The notes under the pieces are model-generated. The model was not told where the DNA came from and did not search any database. It saw only the letters and a list, made by a program, of their open reading frames with translations. A stretch of 64,000 bases of DNA from Dyella acidisoli (GTDB lineage Bacteria; Pseudomonadota; Gammaproteobacteria; Xanthomonadales; Rhodanobacteraceae), in assembly GCF_030160295.1 (NCBI RefSeq), contig NZ_BSOB01000005.1, forward strand, positions 290,568 through 354,567. Direction: 5' to 3'. Of the stretch, positions 24,992-35,060 are shown one piece after another; the stretch's first letter is position 1; every line of letters begins with the position of its first letter. Both the position numbers and the translations under genes were made by a program.

Positions 24992-27883
24992 TCAGGCAGA
25001 TCCGACGCCGCTCTGCCCGACAATGCGCCTAGCGCGAAAGTAGCTTTCTACCGCTCGAAACGGCAGCGCTTCCGAAAGGTAGTGCCCCTGCAACCCATCG
25101 CACCCTATCTCTGTCAGAAGCATCGCCTGCGCTTCCGTTTCCACCCCTTCGGCCGCGACCTCCATATCCAGCTGGTGCGCAAGCATCACGATGGTGCGGG
25201 CGATAGCGGCATCCCTGCTTTCACCGGGCAGGTGACGGACAAAGCTCTGGTCGATCTTCAGCTTGTCGAGCGGAAACAGGCGCAGATACGAAAGACTGGA
25301 ATACCCCGTGCCAAAATCATCCAGCGAGAGACGTGTGCCAAGATTCTTGAGGCTGGCCAGTGTGTGCCGAGCGCGTGTCACGTCCTCCATGACAGAGCTC
25401 TCCGTCATTTCGATTTCCAACATGCATGCAGGCACCGCGTGTCGCTGCAGAGCTTCCTTCACTCGCTCTGCGAGACCGGAGCGCTTGAGTTGCTGTGCCG
25501 ATACGTTGATGGCGACGATGAAATTGCTGTGTCCCTGATCGAGCCACATGCGCATCTGCTGGCAGGCAGTATTGAGCACCCAATTGCCGATCTCCGGCAT
25601 GAGTCCGAGCGCTTCGGCGATCGGGATAAATCGCCCGGGCAGCAAGAACCCCAGCCGCGGACTGTTCCAGCGCAACAACGCCTCGAAACCCGTCAATGCC
25701 AGATCCGTGGCCCGGTGTTGGGGCTGATAATAGAGCTCCAATTCGCCGCGCTTTACGGCATCCCGCAAATGAGATCCGAGCGTAACCCGATCTTCCAGTT
25801 CGATCATTTGCGCACGGGTAAGCTCTGCAACCTGATCCCGCCCCTCGCGCTTGGCCTGGATCATCGCCGCTTCGGCTCGACGCAGCAGTTCCTCCGGCGT
25901 GCGTCCGTGATCCGGGAATCGACTGATGCCTACGCTGGCTGTAAGCAGCAGACGATAATTCTCGCCCTCAAGCGGTTCGGCAATGACTGTGCGCAACTTC
26001 TCCGCCATAACACGTGTACTGACAGAATCGAGCCCGATGACGGCTATGACGAATTGGTCTCCGGCAAAACGCGCCACGTGTCCCAGATTTTTTACGACCG
26101 ATTCGAGACGAACGGCGAGGCACTTGAGTACGTCATCCGCAGCCAGATGGCCGACCGATTCGTTGACGACGCGAAAGCGGTCCAATCCAATCGCGAAGAC
26201 GGAAACAGGTGGAGCCCCGTCATGCAGAGTCTTGCCCAACTCCTGTTCGAACAATGGATGATTCGGAAGCCCCGTGATGGCATCGTGCGATGAAGCGTAA
26301 ACGAGGCTCGCCTCCATCTGGCGACGTTCGGTGATATCGCGCGCGACGGCGTAGACCAATCCGTCCGGCGCAGCAAAGGACATCCACTCCAGCACACATT
26401 CCTTGCCGTCCCTGCATGCACAACCGCTGACAAACTCGTGAATGCTGTGCCCCGCTTCGTTGAATAACGGCTCTCCCCTTTCGGTGTGAAATAGCTCGCG
26501 ATAGCTTCGACTGGCGAGTTCCTCAGTGGAATACCCTGTAAGCCGCTGCAGGAACGGATTGAACTGGACCAATCGCTCGGTCGCTGGATCGATGATGCAG
26601 AACAACTCCAGCGACATTTCAAAGAAGCTGTCGCGCACACGAAGGCGGTTGACCAGGCGCGCGCTTTCGATGGCGACGCCGGCGACCGGCACCATTCGAT
26701 CGATGCTCTCGAGTTCTTCCTGCTGAGGTTCGCGCTGTTCGCGGTAATACACCGCGAAGGTGCCGAGCACTTGTCCGCCGCTGCCGAAGATGGGTGTGGA
26801 CCAGCACGCCAGGAGCCCATATGCCAGCGCAAGCTGCTTGAATTCTTCCCAATAGGGATGGGTGGCAATGTCTGCCACGACGACGCGTTCGCGGCGCCAG
26901 GCCGCCGTTCCGCAGGAGCCGCGCTTGTCGCCGATGGTCAATCCGTTCAAAGCAGCGTTATAGGCGGCGGGAAGACTCGGGGCAGTACCGTGAAGCACGT
27001 AGCTCCCGCTTTCATCCAGCAGCAAAATGGAGCACAACGCGCCGGGATTGAGTTCTTCGTGCAAGCGTGCAATCCGCTCCAGGCTTTCCGAGAGCGCACG
27101 TTGCGCGGCCACGCCCACCAGAATGTCATGCTGTCCTACGGCAAGCTGTTGCGCACGTTTACGGTCGGTAATGTCTTGGCAGGTACCAAGCATGCGAATC
27201 GGCTGCCCGCCGTCATCCACGTGGACCACTCCACGGCTGAACAAAGTGCGCTCGACACCGTCCGGGTGAACGATGCGCTCTTCGAATTCGTAGGGCTGAT
27301 GGTCCGCAAGCGACTGCTTGATGATACCCATGACTCGCGCACGATCGTCTTCACGTACGCGAGCCAGATAGCCTTCGAATGTCGCCTCGTGCTCGCCGGG
27401 GGATATCCCATAGATACGATAAAGCTCGTCGGACCACGTTACGCGGTCGGTAGCAATGTCCCACTCCCAGCTGCCGAGATGAGCAATCTCTTGCGCGCGG
27501 GAAAGAACTTGCTGCTCATGTTGCTGTGTTTGGTTGGCCAGCTTTTGCTCGGTGATGTCTCGAAAATAAATCGTCGCACCATCACCTGCTGGATAAATGC
27601 GGTATTCGAGCCATCGTTGGCGAGACGGAACCAGGATGCTTAACGATACCGCCGCCTGGCTCTTCACGGCTCTTTCACATGCCTGACAGACGGTCTGACC
27701 GATGCCATCTGGAAATTCGGTCCCTACGCGCTTGCCGATAAGGTCCTTGGCATTGCGCCCCAGCAATGCATAGGCCTGGCTATTCAAATAGGTATAACGC
27801 CATTGCTCGTCGACCGCGGCGAGCGCCTCGGAAATGCGTTCAAAGACCTGGACCGGGTCGAAACCCCAGGATGAGGTGCTCAT
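24992..27883 (-). CDS. PAS-PAS-GAF-PAS-GGDEF-EAL c-di-GMP protein, probably phosphodiesterase, 963 aa
   Basis: Order of domains by eye: PAS (about 10-115, ending FRDITEQK), PAS/PAC (125-245, GSWEWDIATDRVTWSDELYR and ending CQDITDRK), GAF (255-410), PAS (420-530, ending ARDITERR), GGDEF (540-700) and EAL (705-955). The GGDEF active-site loop near residue 606 reads FAGDQF instead of GGDEF, so cyclase activity is unlikely. The EAL domain keeps FEALLRW, INVSAQQL, LEIEMTES, DDFGTGYSSL, KIDQSFV and AEGVET, the residues needed for c-di-GMP hydrolysis. No membrane segments are seen, so it should be a soluble sensor-phosphodiesterase. Start at 27883 is ATG. Confidence 0.93.
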   Translation of the reverse strand: MSTSSWGFDPVQVFERISEALAAVDEQWRYTYLNSQAYALLGRNAKDLIGKRVGTEFPDGIGQTVCQACERAVKSQAAVSLSILVPSRQRWLEYRIYPAGDGATIYFRDITEQKLANQTQQHEQQVLSRAQEIAHLGSWEWDIATDRVTWSDELYRIYGISPGEHEATFEGYLARVREDDRARVMGIIKQSLADHQPYEFEERIVHPDGVERTLFSRGVVHVDDGGQPIRMLGTCQDITDRKRAQQLAVGQHDILVGVAAQRALSESLERIARLHEELNPGALCSILLLDESGSYVLHGTAPSLPAAYNAALNGLTIGDKRGSCGTAAWRRERVVVADIATHPYWEEFKQLALAYGLLACWSTPIFGSGGQVLGTFAVYYREQREPQQEELESIDRMVPVAGVAIESARLVNRLRVRDSFFEMSLELFCIIDPATERLVQFNPFLQRLTGYSTEELASRSYRELFHTERGEPLFNEAGHSIHEFVSGCACRDGKECVLEWMSFAAPDGLVYAVARDITERRQMEASLVYASSHDAITGLPNHPLFEQELGKTLHDGAPPVSVFAIGLDRFRVVNESVGHLAADDVLKCLAVRLESVVKNLGHVARFAGDQFVIAVIGLDSVSTRVMAEKLRTVIAEPLEGENYRLLLTASVGISRFPDHGRTPEELLRRAEAAMIQAKREGRDQVAELTRAQMIELEDRVTLGSHLRDAVKRGELELYYQPQHRATDLALTGFEALLRWNSPRLGFLLPGRFIPIAEALGLMPEIGNWVLNTACQQMRMWLDQGHSNFIVAINVSAQQLKRSGLAERVKEALQRHAVPACMLEIEMTESSVMEDVTRARHTLASLKNLGTRLSLDDFGTGYSSLSYLRLFPLDKLKIDQSFVRHLPGESRDAAIARTIVMLAHQLDMEVAAEGVETEAQAMLLTEIGCDGLQGHYLSEALPFRAVESYFRARRIVGQSGVGSA

Positions 27884-28023
27884 AGCACGATCGCATTTCC
27901 CAAAAAGGCCCGATTTTTAGTTGAGATTACGCTGCCGATGGCGATGGCCGCAATGCTTTGCAACTACGCAAAGAAATTCTCTCTGTTCCTCGTCTGCCGC
28001 GTTTTATTCGACCAAGCACTCGA

Positions 28024-29748
28024 CTAAGGCACCGTACTACTCACAACATCGTGCGCATTGCCGTGCTCGCGCAAAATTTTCAGCACGTCCGCAATCGCGT
28101 CCGGCCTGTTTGGCACTTTGTGATCGGAGCGAACGATCAATGTCGTCGTGGAACCTGGCAGCAGTGCGCTGCTCAAGGGTACGTAGCCATCTCCAGGTGG
28201 CTTTACACCTGGAAGAACACCGGCAATTGTGTCGTAGCGCACGCCGGCCGCGGGCATCAGCTTCTCATCCGCAAGCGTGACGGGCTCGTCGGGTCGCAAG
28301 CTGGTGATGCTGGTGATGTGGCCTGTCTGAAGAATGGATTGGATCGCCGGTTGAATGGATTTTGGGTTCTGGACGACGATGCGCATGAGCCCCGCCATCT
28401 CTTCGATATGCCGCCATGCCAACAGTCCCACCAGGCGCCCTAGCAATCCTTCCGCCGCGGGGCTTCCGCGCTGCGGCGCGGCCATAAAGATGATCTCGTC
28501 GACGCCTGGGTACGGCGTGAACTGGAAAACGTTCTTGAGTGTGGTCAGATCGCTCGCATCGGCATGCAGGCTGTCCATAGGTGCCGTAAAAGCCGCGCTC
28601 CATACCTCTGGCGTACTTTGTGCGCACAGCAGTCGCGCAATCACGCCACCCATGCTGTGCCCGATCAGCACGACACCTTGTCGTGCCGGCGCGCGACCAT
28701 CCGGATCAAGAACACGCCAGGCTTCGTCTATGTAGTGCTGCACACGATAACGCTCCACCAGCAGCGGTGCGTTGCTCTGATAAACGATGTGCCAGATCTG
28801 GTAGCGCCGATGCAGTTCGGGATCGCCCATGATCGCGTTGCTCAATCGCGCCCAGATCAATGGGCTTCCTGCAACACCATGAATCATGATGATGGGGGTC
28901 TTATTAGGGTCGTAGTCGTCCAGAAGAAACAGCCCCGACCGCTTCCCTACTTCCGCACCGCCGATCATGCCCCACCATGCCAGCCGCCTCAGGCGCGTTT
29001 GTTCCAGCAGCTGCGCATAGGGTGCCGATACATCCTCGGCAAGTTCATAGCGATTAGTACCCGCCACGTGTTCGGGTTGAAGTACGGGGTTCTGCAATAC
29101 CAGAACAGGTGCGTCGTCATGAGCGCCGGCGCCGGATGGCGCTTCCAGCCACATGGTTGCGGGTCGAAAAACACCCTCCGGCGGATAAAGACGGCAGATG
29201 GGCCGATCGGAACACGGCAATGCAAACACCACGAGCGGCACGCCAAAACCGGCACGGTGGTGGCGAACGCCGTCGAGAGGGTCCATCGGTACCTGGTCAG
29301 CGGGTTCCAGGTAGACGCTTTTGGCAAGGCTATCGGGCATACCTCGAAATTCAACGCGGATGGCGATGCCTCCAAGGAATGACTTTCCCATCGTCACGTC
29401 GATAGGGCCACCTTGCGCCACCCGATCGAAGAAAGCGCGACTGCATTGCGTCGCAAGCAACCCAGCTGCCGTTTTGGTCGCCGCTTGTTCGGCGGCCATG
29501 GCATCGTGCGCCAGCATGGCGCAGTGTAGCCACGCATTCGTTTGAGCTTGTGCCGACTGCCCGCGAATGGCTTCCACCTCTCGCGCCTGAGCTTTCTCAA
29601 GCAGCGCCTCGGCAGAAGAATGTCCCCCACCTGTCGACGCACAACCAGCCAAACACGCCGCCCACACCATCCATCCGATGCATGCGAAAGCTCGCACGAC
29701 TGACAGCCTGCGAGATATGCGGCCATGTTGTGCACGATCCGCCATCAT
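28024..29748 (-). CDS. Alpha/beta-hydrolase lipoprotein, 574 aa
   Basis: The N-terminus carries a lipobox ACLAGCAS (Cys about 36), so the protein is probably a lipoprotein. The C-terminal half has an alpha/beta-hydrolase fold: the oxyanion segment PIIMIHGVAGSP near residue 285 and the nucleophile elbow LIGHSMGGV near 368, as in lipase/PGAP1-like serine hydrolases. His in RSDHKVPN near 545 could complete the triad. The N-terminal 230 residues match no family I know. Substrate is unknown; a lipid or ester is likely. ATG pairs at 29748 and 29745 are both possible starts. Confidence 0.85.
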   Translation of the reverse strand: MMADRAQHGRISRRLSVVRAFACIGWMVWAACLAGCASTGGGHSSAEALLEKAQAREVEAIRGQSAQAQTNAWLHCAMLAHDAMAAEQAATKTAAGLLATQCSRAFFDRVAQGGPIDVTMGKSFLGGIAIRVEFRGMPDSLAKSVYLEPADQVPMDPLDGVRHHRAGFGVPLVVFALPCSDRPICRLYPPEGVFRPATMWLEAPSGAGAHDDAPVLVLQNPVLQPEHVAGTNRYELAEDVSAPYAQLLEQTRLRRLAWWGMIGGAEVGKRSGLFLLDDYDPNKTPIIMIHGVAGSPLIWARLSNAIMGDPELHRRYQIWHIVYQSNAPLLVERYRVQHYIDEAWRVLDPDGRAPARQGVVLIGHSMGGVIARLLCAQSTPEVWSAAFTAPMDSLHADASDLTTLKNVFQFTPYPGVDEIIFMAAPQRGSPAAEGLLGRLVGLLAWRHIEEMAGLMRIVVQNPKSIQPAIQSILQTGHITSITSLRPDEPVTLADEKLMPAAGVRYDTIAGVLPGVKPPGDGYVPLSSALLPGSTTTLIVRSDHKVPNRPDAIADVLKILREHGNAHDVVSSTVP

Positions 29749-30029
29749 CCAACTTTCTCCGTACCCGAAGAATGCGCATCCACGGCTTGCGATTGTCGAC
29801 CGCTCGTCGTCACCCGCCGCCCTCTTGCGGAGTGCGAGCGGTGTAGCGGACTTAAGTCTACGCCGCGGCGGCAGAAACCCTAAGCAAATAAGGTTGCGAA
29901 TTTACGGCGGCCTTGCGCCGATTTTTGCGACAATTCCCACCTGCCCTTCAGTGGATCGCACAGAAGCGTCACCCTAGAACGAGATCGGGCAGGCGGCGCT
30001 GAGTGTCATAGCATTTTGGAATCGTCATC

Positions 30030-31208
30030 GTGCATGTCGTAAAAATCAAACCTGCCCGCGAAAAATCCGCGTTGCACCGGCATCCCTGGTTATTTTCCGG
30101 CGCACTGGCACCCTTGGCAGATACGCCAACATCAGGCGAAACGGTCAAGGTGCTCGATAGCAGCGGTCGCTTTCTTGGCTGGGCGGCATGGAGCGGCGAA
30201 TCGCAGATACGCCTGCGCTTCTGGAGTTTCGACGAGCGCGAAACCATCGATCGAGACTTTTTTCGACGCCGTTTGAGCCGAGCCATACAGCTACGCGCCG
30301 GCATGGATCGCGCGAGCGACGCCATGCGCCTGGTGAATGGCGAATCGGATGCCCTCCCCGGCCTGATCGTCGATCGCTATGGCGAGGTATTGGTGTTGCA
30401 GTTGCTCTCGGCCGGCCCAGAAGCCTGGCGCGAGGTCCTTTGCGACGAACTACAAGCACTCACCGGCGCGCGAGCGATCTACGAGCGCTCCGACGCAGAT
30501 GTGCGAGAACTCGAAGGGCTACCGCTACGCAGCGGCCTATTGCGCGGCGAACTGCCGACAGTTACCGACATCACCGAACATGGTCTTCGCTATCGCGTCA
30601 ATGTAGCGGCAGGCCAAAAGACGGGTTTCTATCTTGACCAACGCGCCAATCGGCAACGCATAGGCGGCTTGGCACGTGGTGCAGATGTACTGAACTGCTT
30701 CTGCTATACGGGTGGTTTTTCCCTGGCCGCCCTGCGTGGGGATGCGCGCTCGGTGCTGTCGGTAGACAGCTCCGGCGACGCCCTCGATGCAGCACGCGTC
30801 AATCTCGGCTTGAATGATCTGTCCAGCGAACGCGCTGAATGGGTGGAGGCTGACGTCTTTCAATACTTGCGGCTGCTGCGCGACAAAGCACAAAGCTATG
30901 ACCTGATCGTGCTCGATCCACCGAAATTCGCCCCTACCGCACAGCATGTTGAACGCGCCTCGCGTGCGTACAAGGACATCAACCTGTGGGCCATGAAACT
31001 GCTACGGCCAGGCGGTCACCTCGCCACCTTTACCTGCTCCGGCGGCATGAGCGCAGAATTGTTCCAGAAGGTCGTGGCAGGCAGTGCTTGGGATGCAAAA
31101 GCCGACATGCAACTGATCGAGCGATTCACCGCGGACGTCGATCACCCCGTATCACTTAATTTTCCGGAAGGCGATTACTTGAAAGGATTGCTCTTGCGGA
31201 AGGTCTAG
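30030..31208 (+). CDS. rlmI: 23S rRNA m5C1962 methyltransferase RlmI, 392 aa
   Basis: An N-terminal PUA-like domain (KIKPAREKSALHRHPWLFSGAL, about 4-75) is followed by the central region with LPGLIVDRYG and GQKTGFYLDQR, and a Rossmann-fold SAM domain (DVLNCFCYTGGFSLAA near 220, LDPPKFAP near 290, FTCSGGMS near 340). Length and motif order agree with E. coli RlmI (396 aa), which methylates C1962 of 23S rRNA. The start is GTG at 30030 with TTTGGAA upstream; no in-frame ATG would preserve the conserved N-terminus. It is convergent with the hydroxylase-family gene, six bases apart. Confidence 0.92.
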   Translation: MHVVKIKPAREKSALHRHPWLFSGALAPLADTPTSGETVKVLDSSGRFLGWAAWSGESQIRLRFWSFDERETIDRDFFRRRLSRAIQLRAGMDRASDAMRLVNGESDALPGLIVDRYGEVLVLQLLSAGPEAWREVLCDELQALTGARAIYERSDADVRELEGLPLRSGLLRGELPTVTDITEHGLRYRVNVAAGQKTGFYLDQRANRQRIGGLARGADVLNCFCYTGGFSLAALRGDARSVLSVDSSGDALDAARVNLGLNDLSSERAEWVEADVFQYLRLLRDKAQSYDLIVLDPPKFAPTAQHVERASRAYKDINLWAMKLLRPGGHLATFTCSGGMSAELFQKVVAGSAWDAKADMQLIERFTADVDHPVSLNFPEGDYLKGLLLRKV

Positions 31209-31214
31209 GAAGTT

Positions 31215-32228
31215 CTAAATGCCAGCCTCTGCATGCGTTCCAGATCTCTGTTGCATCTGCAGCGCCTCCTTGGCGGCTTTCGCAGTGTGGTGGTTGCCGT
31301 CATGGCTCCAACCTGGCGGCATGACAAGGTAAAGCAGCTTGTTGCCTATTCCAGGTGCATACCATACGTCTCGCCCTAACAACCAGAATTCACCCAGGTA
31401 GGCATCAAGCACGCTGTAAGGTTTTACCGGCCGGGTGATGCCGTATTCAATCTGGACATCCTCATGCACTTCCATGTAAGTGCCGAAGACGCGATCCCAG
31501 ATCGGTAGCAGGTTGCAGAAATTAGTATCCATGTAAAGCACGTTGCGTGCGTGGTGAACACGATGGTGCGAGGGCGTCAGCACCACACGATAAAACACAC
31601 CAAGCTTCCCCTTCGGCAGCACATTCTCGCCGAGGTGGATGAGGCTGCCCCAGAAGCTATCGATGATCACGATCAGGACCAGGAGTGGCGGACTCACTCC
31701 CAGCAACATGCAGATGCTTGTGCGCACAAAGTCGGCATAGGCGCCTTCCAGAAATATGTGCGCGAAGTTCACCGACAGATTCATCGCAACCGGCGCATGG
31801 TGAGTGGAATGCAAGCACCACAGCAGGCGTACTTTGTGTGCCAGGAAGTGATACACGAAATGCGCCAGCTCCCATGCCACGTAGCCGTAAAGCAATCCGT
31901 ACCAAGTGAGCCCGGCCTGGAACGGCGCAAAGCGATTGAACAAGCCGACACAGAAGCCAACCATGGCGATGGTGAGAAAGTTGCCGATGAAACGGTTCAG
32001 CACCATCGTTAAAAGTGGAACTTGGTAATCCTCGCGCTTGGTCCGACGCAGCACGATGCCGCGCACGAGTTCGAATACCAACAGCAGCGGGATGATGGGG
32101 GCGATCGCGTTACCGAAGCCGTCTACCGTGAGCAGGCTCCGATAGTCGCCGGAGGCGAACATCTTCAGCAAAGGGTCTAGGCCAAAAAAGCCCATCAGCT
32201 GATCGCGGATCCAACTCAAGATATCCAT
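31215..32228 (-). CDS. Sterol desaturase/fatty acid hydroxylase family membrane enzyme, 337 aa
   Basis: The protein is multi-spanning and has the three His boxes of the di-iron hydroxylase superfamily: HFVYH near 135, HSTHH near 152 and SHHRVHH near 235. These enzymes oxidise lipid substrates at the inner membrane; the substrate here is unknown. Start 32228 (MDILSWIRDQL) is chosen because GGGAGGG stands upstream; the longer frame from 32282 adds an unconvincing 18 residues. Confidence 0.88.
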   Translation of the reverse strand: MDILSWIRDQLMGFFGLDPLLKMFASGDYRSLLTVDGFGNAIAPIIPLLLVFELVRGIVLRRTKREDYQVPLLTMVLNRFIGNFLTIAMVGFCVGLFNRFAPFQAGLTWYGLLYGYVAWELAHFVYHFLAHKVRLLWCLHSTHHAPVAMNLSVNFAHIFLEGAYADFVRTSICMLLGVSPPLLVLIVIIDSFWGSLIHLGENVLPKGKLGVFYRVVLTPSHHRVHHARNVLYMDTNFCNLLPIWDRVFGTYMEVHEDVQIEYGITRPVKPYSVLDAYLGEFWLLGRDVWYAPGIGNKLLYLVMPPGWSHDGNHHTAKAAKEALQMQQRSGTHAEAGI

Positions 32229-32405
32229 GGCAGCCCTCCCCGGCGGCGTCTGTAGGATGGCTTTGGCGGTACATGGGATCACCAGTCCTCAGTGCCCAAT
32301 TTGTCACGATCTAAATGGCTGTGCAAGTGCACTTTCGGGTAAATGGACAACCCACGCGACGTGCATGTCGCCTCTGTCCTTGCAACGAGCAACTCCAATC
32401 TTCGA

Positions 32406-33023
32406 TTACGCCCTGCTGGAAGAAAGAACCAGCTTCAGGCTCAACGCGACAAAACCGACGGCAAAAATACGCCGCAACCAACTCGTGACCTGCGGGCGTG
32501 CAAGCACGTGCGTGCGCATGAACGATGCAAACACGCCATAGACCATGAAGACCACCAGCGTCATCAACATGAAGACCGCACTGAGTGCCAGCATATGCAT
32601 CACGGGCGCCGGATCACTCTTGGCGATGAACTGCGGCAGAAAAGCCAGAAAGAAGATCGGCAACTTCGGATTGAGCAGATTGAGGAGGATGGCCGAGACG
32701 ATGATCCTTAAAGGCGATCGTGCCGCAACTTCTTTGCTGGGGTCGAACGCGCTCCGATCGCGCAGCGTGCTCCATGCCATGTACAGCAAATAGGCGGCGC
32801 CCAGGTACTTCAATAGCTCGAAGGCAAACGCGCTGGTACGAAAGAGCGCCGCAAGGCCTAGTACGGCAACCGTCATGTGCGGCACCGCGCCAAACGCGCA
32901 ACCGACAGCCGCCAACAGACTGGCGCGCGTGCCGCGCGACAATCCGGTTGAGACGGTGTAGAGCACACCGGTTCCTGGTGAGGCTACTACCAGAAGCGAA
33001 GTGAGAAAGAATGCGGCGTTCAT
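32406..33023 (-). CDS. LysE/RhtB family exporter, 205 aa
   Basis: MNAAFFLTSLLVVASPGTGVLYTVSTG matches the N-terminal signature of LysE/RhtB translocators, and about six hydrophobic segments follow, with LLNPKLPIFFLAFLPQF in the middle. The family exports amino acids or related metabolites across the inner membrane. Start 33023 has AGGTG upstream; a longer frame to 33077 adds only 18 residues outside the family profile. It lies 81 bases downstream of an AraC-type gene on the same strand, a common pairing. Confidence 0.9.
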   Translation of the reverse strand: MNAAFFLTSLLVVASPGTGVLYTVSTGLSRGTRASLLAAVGCAFGAVPHMTVAVLGLAALFRTSAFAFELLKYLGAAYLLYMAWSTLRDRSAFDPSKEVAARSPLRIIVSAILLNLLNPKLPIFFLAFLPQFIAKSDPAPVMHMLALSAVFMLMTLVVFMVYGVFASFMRTHVLARPQVTSWLRRIFAVGFVALSLKLVLSSSRA

Positions 33024-33104
33024 GGCCGACACCTGCTGGGCGGGAAAGGCGACGATGACCATCGCAAACCCGGCCAAGCACCGTCTTGAAGAATATTGCG
33101 GGCC

Positions 33105-33908
33105 CTAGACGATCGCTGCCTGATACCGCGCCGGCGTAATGCCTAACTGGCGAACGAAAGCACGGGTGAGATGACTCTGATCGGCAAATCCGCTCAGCAA
33201 CGCAGCTTCCGCGATCGATTGCCCCTGTGCCAGATATCGCCGAGCCAATCGCACTCGAAGTTGGATACGGTAGGCATGCGGCGTCGTTCCCATGTCGCGC
33301 ATGAAACCGCGGATCAGTTGAAAGCGACTCATGTCGCAGGAAGCTGCCAGTGCAGACAAGGACGTAGCCGCATCCGGTTCGGCCTCAATCCATTCGACTG
33401 CTCGTGCGATAGCGGGGGATGTACGCGGCAATGGCGGGCCGCTCATGCGATGACGCTGCACGACACGCGCTAAGCAGGCAAGCAAGAGTTCCTCTGCGTC
33501 ATCGCATGCTGCTGTCGCAGGTTCAAGCGCGCCCAGCAGCTTCATCACCTCACCCGCCAAGGATGGGTCATGCACTACGGGCTGAAACATCACGTCGCTG
33601 CCACTGAGCTCATCCGCCAGCTCGCGAACTAATAAGCGAGGTTCGAGATAAAGCATATGCCATTCGCGTGCGCCTCCGATCGGTGAGCCATCATGCATCT
33701 CACCCGGACTCACCATGATCACGTCACCTGCTGCGGACTCCACCGTCCCTGCTCCACTCCAGGACTTCTGGGCACCGGCAGTGATGACGCCAATACCGTA
33801 CTGATCGTGCGCATGACGGGGAAAGGCGTGCTCGCTACGCGAAGACAAGGCTTCCACGCCCGATAGACAGGATCGACGCGGAATGACTTGGTGGGTTTTC
33901 TCAGTCAA
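33105..33908 (-). CDS. AraC-family transcriptional regulator with cupin-type sensor domain, 267 aa
   Basis: The N-terminal AraC-binding (cupin) domain has HAFPRHAHDQYGIGV and VSPGEMHDG. The C-terminal pair of helix-turn-helices (about 165-262) includes SALAASCDMSRFQLIRGF and AEAALLSGFADQSHLTRAF. The start appears to be TTG at 33908 with GAGGTGG five bases upstream; no ATG fits. It probably controls the LysE exporter gene immediately downstream. Confidence 0.9.
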   Translation of the reverse strand: MTEKTHQVIPRRSCLSGVEALSSRSEHAFPRHAHDQYGIGVITAGAQKSWSGAGTVESAAGDVIMVSPGEMHDGSPIGGAREWHMLYLEPRLLVRELADELSGSDVMFQPVVHDPSLAGEVMKLLGALEPATAACDDAEELLLACLARVVQRHRMSGPPLPRTSPAIARAVEWIEAEPDAATSLSALAASCDMSRFQLIRGFMRDMGTTPHAYRIQLRVRLARRYLAQGQSIAEAALLSGFADQSHLTRAFVRQLGITPARYQAAIV

Positions 33909-33998
33909 TTGGCCACCTCAGGTGACTTCCGAATGATTGTCACTCATCGATTCGGAAATCACCAGAACATGTGTTGCCAGCCATAAAACGGCTGCAAA

Positions 33999-35060
33999 TC
34001 AGTGACCGCCTATCTTCAGTATCTGATTGAAGTTCTCGCAAATACGCGTCACGAGCGCGCTTCCTCTTGCTCGAAGTACCAAGGTGTGGTCGCCTTTGGC
34101 AGCACGGTCAAGCACATCCAGAATCTGGTCGAGTGGCCGCCACGTACGCCACCACTGCGCAACAATCAGGATGGTGATAACCACGCCAAACAGCACGATG
34201 CTGCTGATCAGTAGGAGTTCGCTCTTTCCGAAGGCATGGTCATCGGTCGTATCCACCGCCACCATGGCGAGGTCGAGGCCCGACACGTGAACGGGCGTAA
34301 CCCAAATCTGAAAGCCGCGTTGATCGCCACGAATAATCAGCGGCCCTCCCCCGCTACGCGCGAGGGCCATGACATCAGCCGCCCGCGCACTTAGCATGTT
34401 CTGCAAAGTCACATCCACGCCATTGCTGAATGCTGCAACGATTGAGGGAGATGTCATCAACGCTACGTCGCTACGCGACAGCCCGCTGACTCGCTGAGAA
34501 AACAATTGCGTGGCTTGGTTCGCCGTGACAAGCAAACCTTTCAGCGCATTGGCTTGCGTCAGCGGGGACACCACCACCCAATACAACACGCCATCCTGAA
34601 ACCACGCGCCCCTGGAAGCAGCACCGTTCTTCATGGCTTCCGCAACCAACGGATCGTGCGCGATGCTGTCACTGCTCTTGGCTAGCACGCCCGATTGGCT
34701 CACAAGGTTTCCCTGCGCATCCAATACCATCGCCACGTCGTAACCTTGCCGACGCTCGCCCAGAAGATCCGTAATCGATAGCTTGTCGATCGCACCGCCT
34801 CTCGTCGGATTCGGAGTCAGCGACTGAGCGACGTATTCGACAAAATCGCGATCCGATGCCAGCATCTGCGCCCGCAGGGCAAGCTGCTCAAACTCGGATT
34901 TCTGCAGCTCCTGCTCGATCAACCCAGCTTGCTGCATTCTCTCCAACTGGAAGGAATGCGTCGCCTGCTTAAAGAGCGCATTTGCACCAAGCGCAGCTGC
35001 GAACGTCAGCACTGCCACGATGAGCACGCCGCGAAACAAAAAGGCATTGGAGGGCTTCAT
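33999..35060 (-). CDS. Membrane-bound Cache-HAMP sensor without output domain, 353 aa
   Basis: TM helix at 10-30, an extracytoplasmic double-Cache-like domain (40-265, with GYDVAMVLDAQGNLVSQSG and VVSPLTQANALKGLLVTAN), a second TM at 275-298, then a HAMP-like stretch (WRPLDQILDVLDRAAKGDHT). The protein ends about 15 residues later without a kinase, GGDEF or chemotaxis domain. Its ATG overlaps the stop of the upstream cupredoxin gene (ATGA), so the two are translationally coupled and probably sense or signal together. Either the output partner is encoded elsewhere or the gene has lost its 3' part; I see no remnant in other frames downstream. Confidence 0.8.
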   Translation of the reverse strand: MKPSNAFLFRGVLIVAVLTFAAALGANALFKQATHSFQLERMQQAGLIEQELQKSEFEQLALRAQMLASDRDFVEYVAQSLTPNPTRGGAIDKLSITDLLGERRQGYDVAMVLDAQGNLVSQSGVLAKSSDSIAHDPLVAEAMKNGAASRGAWFQDGVLYWVVVSPLTQANALKGLLVTANQATQLFSQRVSGLSRSDVALMTSPSIVAAFSNGVDVTLQNMLSARAADVMALARSGGGPLIIRGDQRGFQIWVTPVHVSGLDLAMVAVDTTDDHAFGKSELLLISSIVLFGVVITILIVAQWWRTWRPLDQILDVLDRAAKGDHTLVLRARGSALVTRICENFNQILKIGGH

